Shown one piece after another: positions 60,020 through 64,000 of a stretch of 64,000 nucleotides of DNA. Every line of letters begins with the position of its first letter. Within the stretch, counting starts at the first letter, position 1. The notes under the pieces were generated by a model. That model searched no databases. It saw nothing but the letters and a program-made list of their open reading frames with translations, and was not told the DNA's origin. This DNA comes from Bacillus sp. MUM 116. GTDB lineage: Bacteria; Bacillota; Bacilli; Bacillales; Cytobacillaceae. The DNA lies in the NCBI RefSeq assembly GCF_001866655.1, contig NZ_MLYR01000087.1, forward strand, positions 1 through 64,000, written 5' to 3'. Made by a program: the position numbers and the translations under genes.

Positions 60020-61924
60020 CTACCTGATACCGAGTGTCTTGAACCGCCCTGTCAGCTTTTTATAATCAGCGTCGCCCTTGGCGCCGGGAATTTTTCCGAC
60101 TTGATCATAAATTTGTTTGGCCTGCTTAAAGCTGTGGTTGTCGAGGAGCAAATTTGTTAGTTTAAAATAGGCATCCGAATATTTCGGATAGCTTTTGATG
60201 GTTTTCTGCAGCTGTTGGACCGCCCGTGCCGGTTCGCCCATGTTTTGAAAAATCACACCGATTTTCGTTTGCACTTCCGGCTTGTTAGGAATGTCCAAGT
60301 CGAGCAGTGTTTGATAATGTTCGATAGCCTGTTCCAAGTCAGCTTTGGCCAGCGAACGCACTCCCCTGCTGTAATAGGCTTGGCCCAGTTTGCTTTCAAA
60401 ATCTTCTTTATAATTAAGGCGTAATTTCTCATCATCGATTAAATCGAGGACCTTGTAGGCTTTTTTAATGATTTCGATTGTCTTCGTGTTGGCGTTGGCC
60501 ATTTGGCCTTTATAGGAAATATAAATTCCGGCCAGGGATTTATAGTTATCTACCTTTTTCCGATCATTGACCAACCCATCATTAAATTTTTCAAACTTGT
60601 TCAAGTTGGCAGCAAAGCTTTTATAGTTAATATTCATTGAACTCGCTTGGGTGGCAATCGTTTCATAATATTGCACGTCAGGAATTGCCTCGGGGTCAAC
60701 GTGATTGAAATGCTTGAGTGCTTTCGGATAATCGTGTTTCAGGTCAAAATAGGTCATCCCCATTTGGAAGCGAAGCGCGCTGTTTTTTTGGATATTCCCG
60801 TATTCATCATCGATATAGGTTTCGATTTTACCAAGCCCGTCATCGGTTTGGTCGCGGCTAATAAATAAATCCAGCAAACTGATATATGCCTCAGGTCGCT
60901 TTTTATTCACAGCAATTGCTTTTTCCAGCAATTTGAGGGCATTTTGGTCATCGTGATTCATATGCGAGACACCAGCGGCATTCACTAGTTTCATATAATC
61001 TTGGAACCTTGTGTTTTTGATGCCGTTTATACCGGCAACAGCTGTCGTGGTAAAAATTAAAAACAGCACAACGGGGATCAGGAACAGTGATAATTTTTTC
61101 CTGAGCTTCTTTTTATAGCCTTCTGTCAACTTGTTTATATTGTTTAGGTCGTAGAGCAGCTCGCTGCAGCTCTCGTAGCGGTTTGCTGGTTCGGACTGGG
61201 TACATTTGTTGATGATGTGTTCCAGTCCTTCCGGCAGGGCTGCATCCCAGTGGCGAATCGGCTTCAGCTCAAACGGCGGTTCATTGATGCTTTTTCCGGT
61301 GACTAGATGATATAAAGTTACTCCTAAGCTATAAATATCGGTTCTAGCGTCGGTTTGCTTCCCGGAGAGCTGTTCGGGCGCCGCATAGGATTTCGTCCCG
61401 AGGTTGATCGTGTCTGTCGTGCTTTCTGCCTTGAATTCTCGGGCGATGCCGAAGTCGATAAGCTTGATTTTGCCTTCTGGTGTCAGCATAATATTGTCTG
61501 GTTTCATATCCCTGTAAATAATCGGATGGGGTTTTCTTGTATGTAAGTACTCTAAAACTTCGGCGAGCTGTTTTGCCCAGTCTATGACTTCAAAGGTTGG
61601 GATTGTTGTTTCGCGTTTCAGTTTTTCTTTTAACGATTCGCCTTCGATATAGTCCATGACCACGTAAATATCGCCTTTTGCGTCGATAATGTCATAGATT
61701 TTCGGCAAGGACCCGTGGTCGAGTTTTTTCAGCATGTTGGCTTCGACAATCAAGCTGTTGATCAGAAGCTCGTTGTTGCTTGCATCACGTTTGCGGATAT
61801 CTTTGACAACCAGGGATTTATTAAGGCGGTTGTCCATGGCAAGGTAGACGACGCTCATTCCGCCCCGGCCGATTTCCTTTAAAATTTCATAGCGATCATC
61901 GATTACTGCTCCAATCTTTATCAA
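60020..61924 (-). CDS. Membrane Ser/Thr protein kinase with extracellular TPR-like domain
   Basis: 634 residues: Hanks-type kinase domain (~12-265) with GRGGMSVVY, the ATP lysine in LVVK (Lys41), catalytic YRDMKPDN (Asp139, with Tyr in place of His of HRD), DFG (157-159) and SYAAPEQ. Then comes a basic juxtamembrane region, one helix (~288-309) and a ~325-residue tetratricopeptide-rich outer part instead of PASTA repeats. Start TTG at 61924, 6 nt after GGGGGAG. It is co-oriented with PP2C and FHA genes, forming a kinase-phosphatase-reader set; it differs from the PrkC housekeeping kinase. Confidence 0.9.
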   Translation of the reverse strand: MIKIGAVIDDRYEILKEIGRGGMSVVYLAMDNRLNKSLVVKDIRKRDASNNELLINSLIVEANMLKKLDHGSLPKIYDIIDAKGDIYVVMDYIEGESLKEKLKRETTIPTFEVIDWAKQLAEVLEYLHTRKPHPIIYRDMKPDNIMLTPEGKIKLIDFGIAREFKAESTTDTINLGTKSYAAPEQLSGKQTDARTDIYSLGVTLYHLVTGKSINEPPFELKPIRHWDAALPEGLEHIINKCTQSEPANRYESCSELLYDLNNINKLTEGYKKKLRKKLSLFLIPVVLFLIFTTTAVAGINGIKNTRFQDYMKLVNAAGVSHMNHDDQNALKLLEKAIAVNKKRPEAYISLLDLFISRDQTDDGLGKIETYIDDEYGNIQKNSALRFQMGMTYFDLKHDYPKALKHFNHVDPEAIPDVQYYETIATQASSMNINYKSFAANLNKFEKFNDGLVNDRKKVDNYKSLAGIYISYKGQMANANTKTIEIIKKAYKVLDLIDDEKLRLNYKEDFESKLGQAYYSRGVRSLAKADLEQAIEHYQTLLDLDIPNKPEVQTKIGVIFQNMGEPARAVQQLQKTIKSYPKYSDAYFKLTNLLLDNHSFKQAKQIYDQVGKIPGAKGDADYKKLTGRFKTLGIR

Positions 61925-61985
61925 GAAAAACTCCCCCGATGTTCGATAAGATTTGGTGGTGGTGATAGGCGGGTTGGGTTGCGCC

Positions 61986-62434
61986 AATTGGCGAGTGCCT
62001 TCCGCCAGTTAGGTGGCGCTTTCCGCTAGTTAGCGGGTGCTTTCCGCCTATTAGGTGGCGCCTTCCGCCAGTTAGCGGGTGCTTTCCGCCAATTAGGTGG
62101 TGCTTCCGCTAGTTAGCGGGTGCTTTCCGCCTATTAGGTGGCGCCTTCCGCTAGTTGGCGGGTGCTTTCCGCCAGTTAGGTGGCGCTTCCGCTAGTTGGC
62201 GGGTGCTTTCCGCCTATTAGGTGGTACTTCCGCTAGTTAGCGGGTGCTTTCCGCCTATTAGGTGGTGCTTCCGCTAGTTAGCGGGTGCCTTCCGCTAGTT
62301 AGGTGGCGCTTTCCGCTAGTTAGCGGGTGCTTTCCGCCAATTAGGTGGCGCCTTCCGCTAGTTGGCGGGTGCTTTCCGCCAGTTGGTGGCGCTTCCGCTA
62401 GTTAGCGTTAGCGGGCGCTTTCCGCCAATTAACG
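61986..62434. repeat. 21-copy tandem array of ~21-bp units
   Basis: Alternating units of TTAGGTGGCGCTTTCCGCTAG and TTAGCGGGTGCTTTCCGCC type (first shown as its ends TTAGGTGG and TTCCGCTAG). The string TTCCGC occurs 21 times; some units are 20 bp, so frames break. Each junction forms CCGC-n-GCGG mini-palindromes. It sits inside the operon between the PP2C stop and the kinase start. Confidence 0.9.
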
Positions 62435-62450
62435 CACTCCCCATCCATTC

Positions 62451-63218
62451 TTAAACCACTTTTGCTACTACAACCGATATATTATCGACTTCTTTTCGTG
62501 CTTTCACTAACTCTACTAACCCGACTACTTTTTCCTTCATCTGCTGTTCATTCATCAGCTTGTCCGGATGAAAATTCTCCACCAGCTCTTCCTCCGAAAT
62601 CTGATGATAAAATCCATCAGAGCACAACATAAATACCGTGTTATTCTGAATATCCCCTGATGAAAAGGCAATCTCAATGTTCTTTGTCGCCCCGACACAT
62701 TGCAGTAAGACATTTCGGCGTGGATCGAATTTGGCCTGCTCCTCCGTCAGGTTGCCGCGGGCCACTTCTCTTGCTACCAACGTTTGATCCATCGTTAATT
62801 GCCTCAAGGTATCACCAATTTGATATACCCTGCTGTCGCCGATATGGACAATATAGTATCTATTCTGAAAAATCAGCAGCGCGATAACGGTTGTGCCTAA
62901 TGTTACATTTTCGCTTTCCCCGTAGTTCTGGATTTTCTCGTTTAACTGCTGAACACAGGTTTCTAACTCTGTACGGATTTCTTCTTCAACATGCTCGGAT
63001 TGGGCGATTCTCGGCATCTCGGAGTCAAACCAGTCTGACATGCCCCTGATGACGGTTGCGCTGGCGAGTTCCCCGTGGGACAAGCCCCCCATGCCGTCAC
63101 AGACAACGAATAGACCGATATGCCCTTTTGGAGTTCGGGCTGTTTTCAGTAACAACGCATCCTGATTCGTCTTCTTTTTTATACCGACATCCGTATGGTA
63201 GGCTGTTAACATGGACAT
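62451..63218 (-). CDS. PP2C-family Ser/Thr protein phosphatase
   Basis: 255 residues. Metal-site motifs NQDALLL, VVCDGMGGLSHGELAS, HIGDSRVYQIG, LCSDGFYHQI and VDNISVVVAKV are those of bacterial PP2C/PrpC. It should reverse phosphorylation by the neighbouring kinase. The ATG is 7 nt after GAGG. The gap to the kinase gene is filled by the 21-bp tandem array. Confidence 0.93.
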   Translation of the reverse strand: MSMLTAYHTDVGIKKKTNQDALLLKTARTPKGHIGLFVVCDGMGGLSHGELASATVIRGMSDWFDSEMPRIAQSEHVEEEIRTELETCVQQLNEKIQNYGESENVTLGTTVIALLIFQNRYYIVHIGDSRVYQIGDTLRQLTMDQTLVAREVARGNLTEEQAKFDPRRNVLLQCVGATKNIEIAFSSGDIQNNTVFMLCSDGFYHQISEEELVENFHPDKLMNEQQMKEKVVGLVELVKARKEVDNISVVVAKVV

Positions 63219-63245
63219 TTTCTAACCTCATTCTTTGTTTTTTAC

Positions 63246-63414
63246 AAAGGCTCTTTTCGTAAACTTTGTTGCTATTGGACAATAATAAGGGTCAAATACT
63301 TAAGTTTTCAGGCAATTTTCGCAAATATTCTTACGAAAAGATGCCACGAAGCATTTCGTTATACGGGTTGATGAACTTATACGAAAAACAACAATCTATG
63401 CGAAAATAGCCTTT
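63246..63414. mobile_element. MITE-like element, copy B
   Basis: AAAGGCTCTTTTCGTAAACT and its inverted partner GCGAAAATAGCCTTT bound ~169 bp with no ORF and an internal ACGAAAAGATGCCA block shared with copy A at 32739. It is inserted between the FHA and PP2C genes. Confidence 0.75.
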
Positions 63415-63500
63415 ACAAAAATAGATATGACGATCGGTGTAAAACTACACCTAATCCACAGATTACAGAAGTTTATCCGCGAATCTAAAAATCTACGAAT

Positions 63501-64000
63501 TTAAAACAATTTAAAAACAAACTCTTCATTTGCGAGCTTTATTTTATCTTCATGCTTCAGCTTGGTTTTCGCATTGGGAACGAGTCTTACCTCGTTCAAG
63601 TAGCTGCCGTTTCGGGATTGTTTATCGACAAAGAAATATTCTCCATCTACTGTAAGAATCTCGGCATGCACACGGCCGACCACTTTATTTTTCGCGACAT
63701 AATCAACCTGTTCGGGGTCCCTGCCCAGCCTAAAAACATCCTTCGACAGGGAGAGTTTTCCCCCTGTCGCTGCCTCTAAAAGAAACGGCAACGCTTGCGA
63801 ATGATGGCCAACACCTAGTGCCGTGGTGCCCTCTTCCTCCTGAACACTTACCATTCCTAAAACCGTCGTTCCTCCCTCGACTACAGCGGCAGCAGTTTCT
63901 TTGATCACCTTCCCCTGGCTTGGACTATAAAAATGGGCCTGTGGTTCCGCCGCCTTGCCCGATTCCGTTGATTGGCCGGCATAACCCGATGCAAACTCCT
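63501..64000 (-). CDS. FHA-domain protein, C-terminal part (cut by window edge)
   Basis: The frame is open to the window edge, so the true start is outside. The visible ~165 residues are a linker (GYAGQSTESGKAAEPQAHFY..) with two motifs GGTTVLG and EGTTALG, then an FHA domain with FRLGRDPEQVDYV, KNKVVGRVHAEI and DKQSRNGSYLN. FHA domains read phospho-Thr; the usual S-x-x-H is G-R-V-H here. The GTTVLG motifs may be phospho-acceptors. In Firmicutes such proteins often carry an N-terminal DUF6382 domain; that is inference here. Confidence 0.85.
   Translation of the reverse strand, partial: EFASGYAGQSTESGKAAEPQAHFYSPSQGKVIKETAAAVVEGGTTVLGMVSVQEEEGTTALGVGHHSQALPFLLEAATGGKLSLSKDVFRLGRDPEQVDYVAKNKVVGRVHAEILTVDGEYFFVDKQSRNGSYLNEVRLVPNAKTKLKHEDKIKLANEEFVFKLF

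Noticed and set aside
61986-62434. CRISPR array in the kinase operon
   Set aside because: Units are contiguous ~21-bp tandem repeats without unique spacers, and there are no cas genes.

Overview
The window is a chromosomal segment of a low-GC, endospore-forming Bacillaceae bacterium, probably Bacillus/Neobacillus-like. It carries spoIIID, GerPA/GerPF-type spore proteins, a Spo0E-type phosphatase, DUF3231 proteins and a sporulation-type histidine kinase, and it uses strong AGGAGG ribosome sites with many TTG/GTG starts. The order spoIIID-mbl-fabZ-ywpF-ssbB, plus SWIM and SNF2 genes like ywqB/ywqA, recalls the ywq/ywp/mbl region of B. subtilis with many insertions. No rRNA, tRNA or CRISPR array was seen.

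Layout. 1-7.9 kb (minus strand): an exopolysaccharide operon. It runs Wzz-type co-polymerase, tyrosine kinase, PHP-type tyrosine phosphatase, a structured leader that is a good candidate for the EAR (eps-associated RNA) antiterminator, GalU, a lipid-carrier sugar transferase, UDP-galactopyranose mutase, a DUF4422 protein, a GT2 and a truncated GT4. 8-17.6 kb: a frameshifted SGNH hydrolase, a Spo0E-type phosphatase, a five-LysM NlpC/P60 endopeptidase, a DUF2306-like membrane protein, a PAS histidine kinase, a flavin reductase, DinB, a TipA-type MerR regulator with its own 19-bp-spacer promoter, and an RmlD-like reductase. 17.7-25.1 kb: a decayed accessory zone with tandem DUF3231 genes, YceI, D-amino-acid aminotransferase, SH3 secreted proteins, and remnants of RpiR, VOC, betaine-binding and other genes. 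25.1-30.8 kb: a winged-helix regulator and an IclR/RocE-like permease/RocB-like peptidase cassette, flanked by a duplicated 3' end of the regulator. 30.9-33.9 kb: small spore-associated genes. 34-37 kb: an AbgB-like amidohydrolase and an MFS transporter. 37.4-44.6 kb: SWIM and SNF2 proteins separated by a cell-wall amidase but sharing a ~50-bp leader. 44.8-54.8 kb: YiaA-like, acyltransferase and 3D-domain hydrolase genes, then the housekeeping block ssbB, ywpF, fabZ, epuA-like, mbl, spoIIID, and an alkyltransferase-like protein. 54.8-64 kb (minus strand): a phospho-signalling operon. It holds an FHA protein (cut by the window edge), PP2C, a Ser/Thr kinase with TPRs, a small membrane protein with repeated Thr-x-Leu-Leu motifs, and a 1588-residue membrane-anchored protein with about 15 Ig-like repeats.

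Intergenic DNA is rich in repeats: (i) 21-bp-phased motif arrays of the TTTACCCACCACTTT type at five sites; (ii) palindromes with a GGTGACAGGCACC core at about nine sites; (iii) a ~165-bp MITE-like element with ~25-bp terminal inverted repeats in two copies plus isolated ends; and (iv) a 21-copy, ~21-bp array inside the kinase operon. The most novel-looking features are the FHA/kinase/phosphatase/Ig-repeat operon with its shared phospho-acceptor-like motifs, and the phased repeat families.
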